Source: a virus
IMG/VR virus record: IMGVR_UViG_3300028840_002431
Span: 62,001 to 126,000 of that record
DNA: 64,000 nt
Reading direction: 5' to 3' (one strand)
Positions within the stretch are counted from its first letter, which is position 1. Each line of letters begins with the position of its first letter. Shown here piece after piece: positions 20,584-27,990 of the stretch. The notes beneath the pieces are model-generated. The model made no database searches. It saw nothing but the letters and a program-made list of their open reading frames with translations, and was not told the origin of the DNA. The translations under genes were made by a program, and so were the position numbers.

Positions 20584-20835
20584 ATGGACCCAAGAAAAGC
20601 CTTTGAGCAAGCTCTTACAGCCTCCAAACCTCTGGCCGAAGCCTTCGAGGAACTTGACCGGGCCTCAGACCACGCCAATGGCCTACAACTGGCGCTCGTT
20701 AATGCTCGCCGCGTTATGAAAATGGAAGAGATTGACCGGAACGAGATAAGAGAGATCGAAAAGCTCACGCGCACCGCCGAGACCCTTCTGAGTGATGTAA
20801 ACGACTTTAGATACAAGTTGAAGATGAAGTATTAA
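20584..20835 (+). CDS. PRKAFEQAL-tagged helical protein, 83 aa
   Basis: Begins MDPRKAFEQALTASKPLAEA; GKPRKAFEEALSKEA starts the gene at 32367. The remainder is one long helical repeat. Its end overlaps the convergent phosphopantetheinyl transferase gene by 29 nt. Confidence 0.62.
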   Translation: MDPRKAFEQALTASKPLAEAFEELDRASDHANGLQLALVNARRVMKMEEIDRNEIREIEKLTRTAETLLSDVNDFRYKLKMKY

Positions 20836-21274
20836 CACACTCACATTCCGCCAACACAGCGACGGCTACAAACCTTCCGTGGTAGGCAAATGACTCTTGA
20901 CCCCCTGGCATCCTAGAGGCCAGCAATCGAGCCTCTGTGTCCCGTTTGCCTATTGCCGTTATGGACCCAGCGGTCCAGGCGTGCGCGAAGTCATCGTTCG
21001 TCTCCACGCATACCTGAACCGTCTGACGCTTCCAATGAACCGCCACTTTATCCGCCCATCCTTGTACCTCGAATAATACGGGGATGAACACCGCCGACGG
21101 GTCGAGCCTTTTACATGCCTTGTAGGCTGCTTCTTTACAGGCCCATAACCCCCACCGAATGTGCCTGGACTCGATCAGTTGTTTCTCGGCTCTTGTAAAG
21201 ATTCGAGAGTCGGAACGAGGATGCACTCGAAACGTTCTGGGGTCTCTCAGGTCTACGATGTCGTTACCGACCAT
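20807..21274 (-). CDS. 4'-phosphopantetheinyl transferase (AcpS-like)
   Basis: Residues MVGNDIVDLRDPRTF and WGLWACKEAAYKACKRL match the two signature regions of the AcpS/Sfp superfamily (GxD near the N terminus and W-x-x-KEAxxK). The enzyme attaches the phosphopantetheine arm of CoA to a Ser of carrier proteins. Starts at ATG 21274, overlapping the end of the ACP gene by 11 nt. Together with ACP and a ketosynthase homolog it forms a compact acyl-carrier cassette. Confidence 0.85.
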   Translation of the reverse strand: MVGNDIVDLRDPRTFRVHPRSDSRIFTRAEKQLIESRHIRWGLWACKEAAYKACKRLDPSAVFIPVLFEVQGWADKVAVHWKRQTVQVCVETNDDFAHAWTAGSITAIGKRDTEARLLASRMPGGQESFAYHGRFVAVAVLAECECVNTSSSTCI

Positions 21275-21518
21275 CGAGCTTGGCCGCAATCATGTCGATA
21301 ACGTGATGCATGTGCTTGAAAGTGACAACCTCTTCGTCCGTCAACTCGATCCCAAACTCATCCTCGAATTCCATAGAGGCGTCTACCATGTGGGAGGAAT
21401 CGACCCCAAGCTCCTTTTTTAAATGTTGTTCGGGCGTCGCTGTTGGCATGGCTTCCGGCTCGTCCGAGTAAGGAGTAAGAATCTCGACCACCTTCTGTAA
21501 AATTTCATCCTTGCTCAT
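21264..21518 (-). CDS. acyl carrier protein
   Basis: An 84-aa acidic four-helix protein with the prosthetic-group motif ELGVDSSHMVDASMEFEDE, where the Ser after Asp is the likely attachment site (DSS in place of the usual DSL). Start at ATG 21518 (MSKDEILQKVVEIL) overlaps the ketosynthase stop (TGATG). It is the probable substrate of the transferase encoded just downstream. Confidence 0.85.
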   Translation of the reverse strand: MSKDEILQKVVEILTPYSDEPEAMPTATPEQHLKKELGVDSSHMVDASMEFEDEFGIELTDEEVVTFKHMHHVIDMIAAKLDGR

Positions 21519-22774
21519 CACTTCTCCCATTTGCGTAACACAATCACGCTGTTCACATCACCGAAGCCGAAGTTTGCTTTGAGTGCAATGTAGAGAGGCT
21601 TCTCCTCCGTTTGGTGGGGGACACGTTGATCCTCAATTTCGGGGATAGGATCTTCACAGTTTATCGAAGGGTGTATGAAATCGCCTCTCAACATGAGACA
21701 ACAAGCGGCGACCTCGATTCCTCCCGCTGCCTGAAGCGTGTGACCCAAGAGAGACTTCGTTGAATGTATGTAAGGGAGGTCGGAGTCCCCGTAAACCTCT
21801 CGCCAACACCGTACTTCCAGGGCGTCTGCCATCGTGCCAGTCAGATGGCCGTTTATGAAGCTGACATCGAGAGGTCTGATTTTCGCGTTGACGAGAGCCT
21901 TTCGTATACAACGCTGGACGGCGTTCAGGTTTGGGGCCGTCATGCTGCCGCCCTCCCGTTGCGCCCCGCAGTTCGTGTGGTGTCCTAACACTTCGGCGTA
22001 GATTCGAGCACCTCTACGTTCCGCGCTTTCGAGTCTTTCGAGCACCACAACACCAGCCCCGCCGCTGGGCACGAGGCCGGTTGCCGACTTGCTCATAGGG
22101 CGGCTCGCTTTATGAGGCTCGTCCTTGTAGCCTTTCGCTGTCACACGTACAGCGTCCAGGGCCGCCCAGGCGTAGGGTCCGCTGCCTTCGGCCCCGCCGC
22201 ACACCATCCTGTCGGCGTAGCCGTGTTGGATATGCCTCACACCATCCAGGATGGCCGCCAGCCCGGTAGCGCTCGTGGAACTGGCAGCGATTACCTTGTT
22301 CCCCAAACCTAGAAACTCAGCGGTACGGGCCACAATGCCTTCTGACAAGGTCCGGTGAACATGCTTTGCACCCAGCCTACGCACGTTGCCTGAGACAACG
22401 GCCGGGGACAAATCTTCCGCCAAAGCGCGATGTCCGGCATGGCTCCCTGAGCCGATTACGGCTCCTGAGTCCCAGTCAGGAGGCCCCTCTCCCAAAGGCG
22501 GGACCTCAAGCCCGGCGTCTTCCCATGCCTTGACCGCAGCGATACAACCATAACGGTTGACATCGTCCATGTAGGCCAACCGGTTTTTTGGGAAGTAGAC
22601 TTCCGCCAACGTGTCCGTGGCCTCCGGGATACCCGCCACTTGGCACCGGAAGTTTTCCAAATCTTCGTGATAGGCGATTCCGGACCGACCCTCCCGCAGA
22701 TTCTTTTCGAACTCGCCTAAAGTGTTACCAAGGGCGGTAACAACACCCAGCCCGGTGATCACGACCCTTTCCAT
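21518..22774 (-). CDS. ketosynthase-like protein (FabF family), active-site Cys replaced by Ser
   Basis: A 418-aa thiolase-fold protein beginning MERVVITGLGVVTALGNTL. The nucleophile region reads IAASSTSATGLAAI, where FabF has an ACTSG-type Cys; here a Ser occupies it. Both active-site His regions remain (INGHLTGTMADALE and STKSLLGHTLQAAGG), with the Lys in TKS. Loss of the Cys suggests a decarboxylase, chain-length-factor-like or acyl-Ser role instead of normal condensation. Starts 9 nt after the CGGTGTAG element. Coupled to ACP by overlap. Confidence 0.85.
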   Translation of the reverse strand: MERVVITGLGVVTALGNTLGEFEKNLREGRSGIAYHEDLENFRCQVAGIPEATDTLAEVYFPKNRLAYMDDVNRYGCIAAVKAWEDAGLEVPPLGEGPPDWDSGAVIGSGSHAGHRALAEDLSPAVVSGNVRRLGAKHVHRTLSEGIVARTAEFLGLGNKVIAASSTSATGLAAILDGVRHIQHGYADRMVCGGAEGSGPYAWAALDAVRVTAKGYKDEPHKASRPMSKSATGLVPSGGAGVVVLERLESAERRGARIYAEVLGHHTNCGAQREGGSMTAPNLNAVQRCIRKALVNAKIRPLDVSFINGHLTGTMADALEVRCWREVYGDSDLPYIHSTKSLLGHTLQAAGGIEVAACCLMLRGDFIHPSINCEDPIPEIEDQRVPHQTEEKPLYIALKANFGFGDVNSVIVLRKWEK

Positions 22775-22783
22775 GTCGCGGTT

Positions 22784-22791
22784 CTACACCG
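22784..22791 (-). promoter_or_regulatory. CGGTGTAG promoter-like element
   Basis: Nine bases before the ketosynthase ATG; it overlaps the last codons of the gene at 22784. Confidence 0.45.
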
Positions 22792-23368
22792 AATTATATG
22801 GTTCTTTACCTGACCACTGAGCCAATGTGATTTTGGACCGCCAAACGCCACCAATATGGGCGGCGATACTTCGCGGCGGCTGGTCCAGTGTGGCTCTTTC
22901 GTAAGTGACCATCAGCGACTCACCGGCCCACACAGGCGCGAGAGTATGCAGGTTTCTGAGCCACTGGCACGTTCGTACCAACAAGATGGATTGTGTTCTC
23001 AAGGCACCATGGTCGTCTGAGGGCAACGTCTTATAGTTGTCCATGGCGTAAGCTTCTTGTTCGTCGATCACCTTACGAGGCGTTGCCGCTCTCAGAGTAT
23101 GATGCCTGATCATTGCTTCGGATGCTGGCGTAGGAAAGAGGTCTCTAACAGAGTCCAAGAACATGGCTTTGGCTCCGTCCGGGTTACACAGGGAGAACAC
23201 GTGGAGCCAGTATTGAGGAAACCGGCGATTCAGGTTGTACCACTCCGCCATGGTATCGACGCTGGGCTTCTCGACGAGCGTAACCCCATGCTCGCACCAG
23301 TAAGCGTCCGGCCCCTCCGCCCGTAGCGTTTTGAGCCTGTCAAGAAGCTCAGTGACCTGTGGTTCCAC
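22784..23368 (-). CDS. hypothetical protein, 194 aa
   Basis: Contains YWCEHGVTLVEKPSVDTMAE and a C-terminal RSIAAHIGGVWRSKITLAQ. It lies two bases below the tail-fibre-like gene and just upstream of the ketosynthase. No family recognised; it could be a partner of the acyl-carrier cassette. Confidence 0.65.
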   Translation of the reverse strand: MEPQVTELLDRLKTLRAEGPDAYWCEHGVTLVEKPSVDTMAEWYNLNRRFPQYWLHVFSLCNPDGAKAMFLDSVRDLFPTPASEAMIRHHTLRAATPRKVIDEQEAYAMDNYKTLPSDDHGALRTQSILLVRTCQWLRNLHTLAPVWAGESLMVTYERATLDQPPRSIAAHIGGVWRSKITLAQWSGKEPYNSV

Positions 23369-23370
23369 GT

Positions 23371-24030
23371 TTAGATAGGACCGCTGGGCTGGTACTCTAT
23401 GATGGACATCTCGCAGAAGAGATCCACGGTGGCCGCTCCAGAACTCTGCGATTGGACTTCAATCTCAATGTTACCGCCCTTCCCCTTGTTCTTCGTTATG
23501 GAAATACGATAACCGTCCATCTCTTCGTAGTAGGTGGCTGTAGCGGTCAAAGTGGAAACGCCAACGCTCATACGACCCATCGCACCGCCGCTTTTATAAC
23601 AGGGGTAGTATGAAGGGCCATCGGGGGGAAGCATCGTTATTTGATACTTCATTGCCCAGATGCACGGATCATTGGCAAACACGTACGATAGAACGACGAG
23701 CGGTCCCTTGGAGAAACCTGGAATGACGTTGGTAACTCTGTCGATTTTCAGGATCGACGGGGCAGCGTCAAGGGTGGTCTGATCGGTAATTGAATCGAGG
23801 GAAACCCCAATGTCGATCGGCGCTCCACCACCTGCGATCGAGCCGCCGCTCGTGATTTGGATCTCGTTACCGGCGTCGTCCTGGGTGAATAATTCGGCTA
23901 TCCCGCTTACGTCCTTGGCGTACAACCTGTGGATGTTTGCCAAGACTCCCGGTGTGGCCTGTTCGGAAAGGTCTACCGGAACAGCCTCCTGACCGATAAC
24001 GGTTCCTATTTCAGATTTCTTGACACCCAT
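23371..24030 (-). CDS. tail-fibre/receptor-binding-like structural protein, 219 aa
   Basis: Near residues 25-60 it carries HRLYAKDVSGIAELFTQDD and NEIQITSGGSI, the same module found at 46485 (VYSKNVGGVSELF). This module is common at the N terminus of phage tail-fibre or virion-decoration proteins. The rest is beta-rich and Gly-rich with no enzymatic motif. Confidence 0.72.
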   Translation of the reverse strand: MGVKKSEIGTVIGQEAVPVDLSEQATPGVLANIHRLYAKDVSGIAELFTQDDAGNEIQITSGGSIAGGGAPIDIGVSLDSITDQTTLDAAPSILKIDRVTNVIPGFSKGPLVVLSYVFANDPCIWAMKYQITMLPPDGPSYYPCYKSGGAMGRMSVGVSTLTATATYYEEMDGYRISITKNKGKGGNIEIEVQSQSSGAATVDLFCEMSIIEYQPSGPI

Positions 24031-24092
24031 TGCTGCTCCATTTCTCTACAATGTGAGATATGAACACGCGGATTTACAAAACAATAAACGGT

Positions 24093-24175
24093 GCTGGGGA
24101 CAGGAGTCGAACCTGCACGGTCTCTCGACCACTGGAGTCTGAGTCCAGCGCGGCTGCCTATTACGCCACCCCAGC
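24093..24175 (-). tRNA. tRNA-Leu(CAG)
   Basis: Class II; acceptor GCTGGGG/CCCCAGC; stem CTGGA/TCCAG closing loop CTCAGAC. Confidence 0.9.
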
Positions 24176-24178
24176 ATG

Positions 24179-24248
24179 TTTCCTAGTAGGCCACATCCAT
24201 TGGGTACCCTGAGTAGGATTCGAACCTACGTGGAACGCTACTAGGAAA
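24179..24248 (-). ncRNA. candidate Y-RNA-like transcript
   Basis: An 11-bp terminal helix TTTCCTAGTAG/CTACTAGGAAA encloses a second short helix (CCAC/GTGG) and a perfect tRNA T arm, GTAGG-TTCGAAT-CCTAC. There is no anticodon arm and no CCA end. Bacterial Y RNAs combine a terminal Ro-binding helix with tRNA-mimicking arms, and this genome encodes a Ro60 protein at 8900. It sits between tRNA-Leu and tRNA-Val on the same strand, so co-transcription is likely. The Y-RNA call is inference; a tRNA remnant is the alternative. Confidence 0.5.
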
Positions 24249-24252
24249 TGGT

Positions 24253-24325
24253 ACGGGGAGCCGGGGTCGAACCGACGACTTCCTCCTTGTAAGAGAGGCA
24301 CTCTGGCCAACTGAGTTATCCCCGC
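24253..24325 (-). tRNA. tRNA-Val(TAC)
   Basis: Acceptor GCGGGGA/TCCCCGT; stem CCTCT/GGAGG closing loop CTTACAA. An intact alternative to the damaged Val(TAC) at 4249. Confidence 0.9.
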
Positions 24326-24358
24326 ATAAACTTATCGTCTCGGTGTATCAAAGCCGGT

Positions 24359-24541
24359 ATGGAACACCACGAGATGTTAAACCTGTTTGCCGAAATCTCG
24401 GTTCTGGCCGATGAGAGGGTAGGCACCCTTTCGAAAGAACAGAGACTGCGAAAGATCATGGAGATCTGCGCTCAAGCCGGGATAGGGGTACCAGCTTGTA
24501 TAGGAGCTACGGGACCCGCCTACCCGCCCGAAAGGAGCTAA
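24359..24541 (+). CDS. hypothetical protein, 60 aa
   Basis: Begins MEHHEMLNLFAEISVLADER; helical. Preceded by CGGTGTAT at about 24340 and followed after one base by the decarboxylase gene. Confidence 0.58.
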   Translation: MEHHEMLNLFAEISVLADERVGTLSKEQRLRKIMEICAQAGIGVPACIGATGPAYPPERS

Positions 24542-24542
24542 C

Positions 24543-25619
24543 ATGTCAGATCAACCGACCGTCATCGCCCTGAAAGAGCTTCTCAAGAAACACGAAGGCT
24601 GGAAGGCCCTGTTAGAAGACTCCATCTCAGAGGCCAAGAAAGAGGCCGTGAGGGGTGGGATTCGGGACGCCGACAAGTTCCCAGAAGGCTTGGAAGGCAA
24701 ACACGGTTATTATCACTACCTGAACGAGATGGTCCAGTGGTGCCCCAGAGAAGACTACGACAAGGAGTGCTTCTACATGCTGGCCAAGTTCTACTGGCTG
24801 TTAGACCAGCCGTCTGGCCGGAAGCTCCAAGAGTCGGACGAGTTCAATACCTGGATGCGTAACTTTGCCGACGACTGGGGAAGCTACCTGAACACAACCG
24901 ACTCGGCCAAGTACATCCAGACCTTTATTGACGACCCGGCCTTCAATGCATGGCAGTACATGAAGAACCCGTCGGGCTGGCTCACCTTCAACCAGTTCTT
25001 CGGCCGGGAAATCAGCCAGGGCCTACGTCCCGTGGCCGGTATGAAGAACGACGACATTATCACATCCCCGGCCGACTCCGTCTTCAAGGAGAAGTTCCAC
25101 ATCACCGACGATGACGAGATCATCATAAAGCTCACCCACCGGTACAAGATCATCGACCTGTTGGAGGACAGTCCCTTCAAGGAGGACTTCCGGGGTGGCC
25201 TCTTCATGCATTCGTTCCTGGGTCCGAACGACTACCACCGGTTCCGTGCTCCCGTGGCCGGGACCGTCCTTGAGTGCCGGGCCATCCAACAGAACGTCTA
25301 TCTGGATGTGCAAATCCGGGACGGACATTTCACCGCTCCGGACGGGGGTGGGTACGAGTTCACCCAGACCCGTGGGCTGATCATCTTCGACTCGCCCGTT
25401 GGCCTAGTGGCCGTTCTGCCGATCGGCATGGCTCAGGTCTCGTCCGTGAACATGACCGCCGTGGAAGGGGCCTATCTCCAGAAGGGTGAGGAGTTCGGCT
25501 ACTTCTTGTTTGGCGGCTCCGACATTATCATGCTCTTCCAGGCCGACAGCGGGGTCGAGATCACCTGTGCGCCGGGCATCCACTACAACTGTGGGATGTG
25601 CGTGGGAGAGGTGCTCTAG
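24543..25619 (+). CDS. phosphatidylserine decarboxylase-family protein
   Basis: A 358-aa protein. The C-terminal two thirds match the PSD family: HSFLGPNDYHRFRAPVAGTV (His of the active centre), VLPIGMAQVSSVNM, and the self-cleavage region FGYFLFGGSDIIMLFQ, where GGS replaces the bacterial LGST. Cleavage before this Ser would generate the pyruvoyl cofactor. The enzyme would turn phosphatidylserine into phosphatidylethanolamine or act on another amino acid. The N-terminal 120 residues resemble the extension seen in PSD-like proteins outside lipid operons. Confidence 0.85.
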   Translation: MSDQPTVIALKELLKKHEGWKALLEDSISEAKKEAVRGGIRDADKFPEGLEGKHGYYHYLNEMVQWCPREDYDKECFYMLAKFYWLLDQPSGRKLQESDEFNTWMRNFADDWGSYLNTTDSAKYIQTFIDDPAFNAWQYMKNPSGWLTFNQFFGREISQGLRPVAGMKNDDIITSPADSVFKEKFHITDDDEIIIKLTHRYKIIDLLEDSPFKEDFRGGLFMHSFLGPNDYHRFRAPVAGTVLECRAIQQNVYLDVQIRDGHFTAPDGGGYEFTQTRGLIIFDSPVGLVAVLPIGMAQVSSVNMTAVEGAYLQKGEEFGYFLFGGSDIIMLFQADSGVEITCAPGIHYNCGMCVGEVL

Positions 25620-25909
25620 CGTTTCCGCCAGCCGCCGTTCGCTCTAGACCGCCAATACTGAATCCAGTTAGTGCTACAGGTCTTGCACCGGTATAGCGAA
25701 GCATCTCGTATAGGTCGTCTGTCCCGCTCCAGGAGTCCCTTACAGTCAGGGCACTCGTACCCCCCGTCTGTCTTGGTGGGCTGTTCTTCGGACCCGTACA
25801 AGCCAGCGTGGAGACGCCGACCCGGAGGGTGTTCGAGAGCCTCGAAAAGCCGGTTTGACGCTTTCGCTACAGCGTCAGGATCGCTGAGTAATTTTGGTTT
25901 GTCGGACAT
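25616..25909 (-). CDS. zinc-ribbon protein, 97 aa
   Basis: Starts at ATG 25909 (MSDKPKLLSDPDAVAKASN). Two CxxC pairs (YECPDCKGLL and YRCKTCSTNW) make a zinc ribbon. Its end overlaps the decarboxylase stop by 4 nt. A longer upstream frame would run into tmRNA and is rejected. Confidence 0.65.
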   Translation of the reverse strand: MSDKPKLLSDPDAVAKASNRLFEALEHPPGRRLHAGLYGSEEQPTKTDGGYECPDCKGLLERDRRPIRDASLYRCKTCSTNWIQYWRSRANGGWRKR

Positions 25910-26025
25910 GGGTATAATTGATTGGCCTTGAAACGCACAATCTGGCCTGATCGGGACCAGCACGGGTGCCCTGTGCATCTTCACCCTACCCGGCACCGAA
26001 TAGGGTACGTGTTCCAGGGCCAATC

Positions 26026-26405
26026 GGTGGAGTCGGCGGGAATCGAACCCGCGTCCGAAAGTGCTACTAATTACCACCTCTACGTGTGTAGCTCCATTTC
26101 GTGTCTTTGACAGGAACACCACCGGAGCGGGCAAAACCTGGGGGCGGCCTCACGGCTGCCACTTCCACCACTGGTCTAAACAACCTTGATTGAGGACGAC
26201 CAGAGACTGCGCCTCAACTGCACCGGCTAATCGTCGCCCCATCCAAAGACGCCGGATTCTCTGGCGGGACGCCCTAGGCCGCGATGGCCAGGGGTGCTGC
26301 GTTATCGTTCGCAGTTATGTTTGAGCGGCTTGATAACCCGGCCAGCCGATCAACCGGGACACGCAGTAGTAAATTCCACACCTCCGTCGAAACCTTTACG
26401 ACCCC
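26026..26405 (-). ncRNA. ssrA: tmRNA (one-piece)
   Basis: The 5' end GGGGTCG pairs with 3' CGACTCC. The 5' part holds the tmRNA hallmark GGTTTCGACGGAGG, and the 3' part TTTCGGACGCGGGTTCG forms the T arm. The tag frame is at 26274-26312 and reads ANDNAAPLAIAA before TAG, giving the hydrophobic Ala-Ala end expected of a protease tag. The 3' end is encoded as ACCG, without full CCA. tmRNA rescues stalled ribosomes with SmpB; phage copies are known in some large phages. A GGTGTAAT element lies 17 nt upstream. Confidence 0.93.
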
Positions 26406-26421
26406 ATATGGGACAACCTAT

Positions 26422-26430
26422 ATTACACCT
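26422..26430 (-). promoter_or_regulatory. AGGTGTAAT promoter-like element of tmRNA
   Basis: Upstream of an RNA gene, so it supports a role in transcription instead of translation for this element family. Confidence 0.5.
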
Positions 26431-26436
26431 CCCACA

Positions 26437-26557
26437 AGTTTTGTCATTTCGTCATTCCAACATTTCCACACTCAATGAAATAAGGCTCGAACCTTGGAAA
26501 CAATGGAATGACAAAACTCCGACCAATCTAATTTTCGCGTGACACAATGACAAAACT
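26437..26557. repeat. inverted repeats upstream of tmRNA
   Basis: GTTTTGTCATT at 26437 recurs inverted as AATGACAAAAC near 26508 and again near 26546; CATTCCA and TGGAATG extend the first pair. The region has no reading frame and could be an operator or terminator between the tRNA array and tmRNA. Confidence 0.5.
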
Positions 26558-26561
26558 CAGT

Positions 26562-26632
26562 GGAGAGGACGGGAATCGAACCCGCCAAAAGTTCCGTGCG
26601 AGGGAACCCCGACCCCATGTCTGTTCCTCCCC
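26562..26632 (-). tRNA. tRNA-Ala(CGC)
   Basis: Acceptor GGGGAGG/CCTCTCC; stem GTTCC/GGAAC closing loop CTCGCAC. The D arm is unusual. Confidence 0.85.
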
Positions 26633-26640
26633 TAATTTGT

Positions 26641-26710
26641 GGAGAGTAGGGGAATCGAACCCCTCGCATCCGGCTTGCAAGGCCAGACCGACCCCTTGTC
26701 TGTACTCCCC
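26641..26710 (-). tRNA. tRNA-Ala(TGC)
   Basis: Acceptor GGGGAGT/ACTCTCC; loop CTTGCAA. Confidence 0.88.
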
Positions 26711-27237
26711 TAAAACTCCTCTATCGGGGTTTCGTTGTAATGCTTCTTATTCTGAATCTGGATGGCCCCAGAAATTTTTTGCCCTGGCAGTTCAAGAGGC
26801 CCCGGCTTATACGTCAGGCCGATAGTAGGGAGCCAGAGCCTAAGAGCCTCCTCGCAAAGTCCTTCGTACGTTAGTATTTCCAAGTGCGCGTCCGTGGACC
26901 TGATGTCTTGTATGTTTCGAGCGATGGTCGCTGTCCTATGGAAAAGGAACTCTTGTTGGTTCCTCCTCATACTACGAAGATTGGCAACGGGTTCTCTTAC
27001 CATGACGATACACACGACTTGTCCGTACCCTTTGCCTTTCAAGGCGGCCACCCAAGAGTCCAAGTCTTGGTGGAAGATGCATACGTAAGGCCCCTTTGCG
27101 TCAGGGATGTCTTCTACAGTTCCCGGTTGATTGGCACTGCCTTCTCCAGCACAACCGCAACGCACCAAGATGGAAGCGAGGAGGCGGTTCCCACTACATA
27201 TAGGCCCGCATACCACGTAAGCTGTGTTGTTCTCCAA
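26710..27237 (-). CDS. sulfotransferase-like P-loop protein, 175 aa
   Basis: The N terminus AYVVCGPICSGNRLLASILV resembles the nucleotide-binding loop of sulfotransferases, and VCIVMVREPVANLRSMRRNQ the second (3'-phosphate) region. Such enzymes move sulfate from PAPS. A TTG start at 27237 with GGAGAG upstream is preferred; a longer frame to 27279 would overlap the upstream gene by 32 nt. Confidence 0.6.
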   Translation of the reverse strand: MENNTAYVVCGPICSGNRLLASILVRCGCAGEGSANQPGTVEDIPDAKGPYVCIFHQDLDSWVAALKGKGYGQVVCIVMVREPVANLRSMRRNQQEFLFHRTATIARNIQDIRSTDAHLEILTYEGLCEEALRLWLPTIGLTYKPGPLELPGQKISGAIQIQNKKHYNETPIEEF

Positions 27238-27247
27238 AAGCTCTCTC

Positions 27248-27514
27248 CTAACCAACCGCTTCCGCGATCCACTCGCCAAGCTGTGCCCGGCGTTCTAACT
27301 CTCTGGTTGTCTTGCTCAGAATCACACGAGCCGTTCTACGCTGTTTCCAGGTTAGGCCACCGGCCCGTGCCCACCACTCGGGAGTCTCTTTCGTAAAGCC
27401 TCGCTCCCAAGGTGTTAGAGTTAACTCTTCGAACAGACGGTGCCTGGAGATCAGGATCATGGCCCGACACAGGCCGCCGTCATCTAACTTCAATATCTCA
27501 GGGTGGTGCGCCAT
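27248..27514 (-). CDS. hypothetical protein, 88 aa
   Basis: Begins MAHHPEILKLDDGGLCRAMI; helical and basic at the end. ATG follows CCGGTGTAAT after 9 nt. Function unknown. Confidence 0.62.
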   Translation of the reverse strand: MAHHPEILKLDDGGLCRAMILISRHRLFEELTLTPWERGFTKETPEWWARAGGLTWKQRRTARVILSKTTRELERRAQLGEWIAEAVG

Positions 27515-27523
27515 CCCCTCAAT

Positions 27524-27533
27524 ATTACACCGG
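27524..27533 (-). promoter_or_regulatory. CCGGTGTAAT promoter-like element
   Basis: Full consensus match, 9 nt before ATG 27514; TTTGACGATTTT lies upstream. Confidence 0.55.
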
Positions 27534-27537
27534 AAAT

Positions 27538-27594
27538 CGTCAAAACGCTAGTGCGAAAATTCGCCGTTTTGACACTCAAAACCGGCGCTATTGC
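27538..27594. terminator. tandem hairpins in a 125-nt gap
   Basis: GTCAAAACG/CGTTTTGAC encloses GCGAA-AA-TTCGC, and GGCGC-TATT-GCGCC follows. The rest of the gap to 27640 shows no gene. Confidence 0.45.
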
Positions 27595-27639
27595 GCCACC
27601 CATGTGTAATGAATTCAAGCCGATAGGGCTTGTAAATGG

Positions 27640-27885
27640 TCAACGCATGAACAACCCACTGCGACTGTCCCGAAACTGGTTGACTCTTTTAACCGCCTTT
27701 AGAAGGTTCTTGGCGTCGTGGAGAACATCCTCCGAGAGACCCTGTACCGGGTCCCACTTCCCGTCCGAATCGCCCATCAAAGTCTCGTCCAGTTCCGCCA
27801 AGTTGCTCTTGAGGGACCGCATGGCCTTGAGAATAGCACCCTGTAGGCGTGGGATGGACGCCGTCCGACGGTCGTAGGAGTACAT
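27640..27885 (-). CDS. MYSYDRR-tagged protein, 81 aa
   Basis: Begins MYSYDRRTASIPRLQGAIL; helical and acidic afterwards. Part of the YDRR tag family. Confidence 0.68.
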   Translation of the reverse strand: MYSYDRRTASIPRLQGAILKAMRSLKSNLAELDETLMGDSDGKWDPVQGLSEDVLHDAKNLLKAVKRVNQFRDSRSGLFMR

Positions 27886-27914
27886 GCTTTAGTGTCAACA
27901 TAAGAAGATTTGGC

Positions 27915-27985
27915 GGGGATGACGAGGATCGAACTCGCCTCACCGGATCGACAATCCGGCCGCTTCACCAGATGCGTACATCCCC
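27915..27985 (-). tRNA. tRNA-Asp(GTC)
   Basis: Acceptor GGGGATG/CATCCCC; stem CCGGA/TCCGG closing loop TTGTCGA. Confidence 0.9.
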
Positions 27986-27990
27986 TTGGT

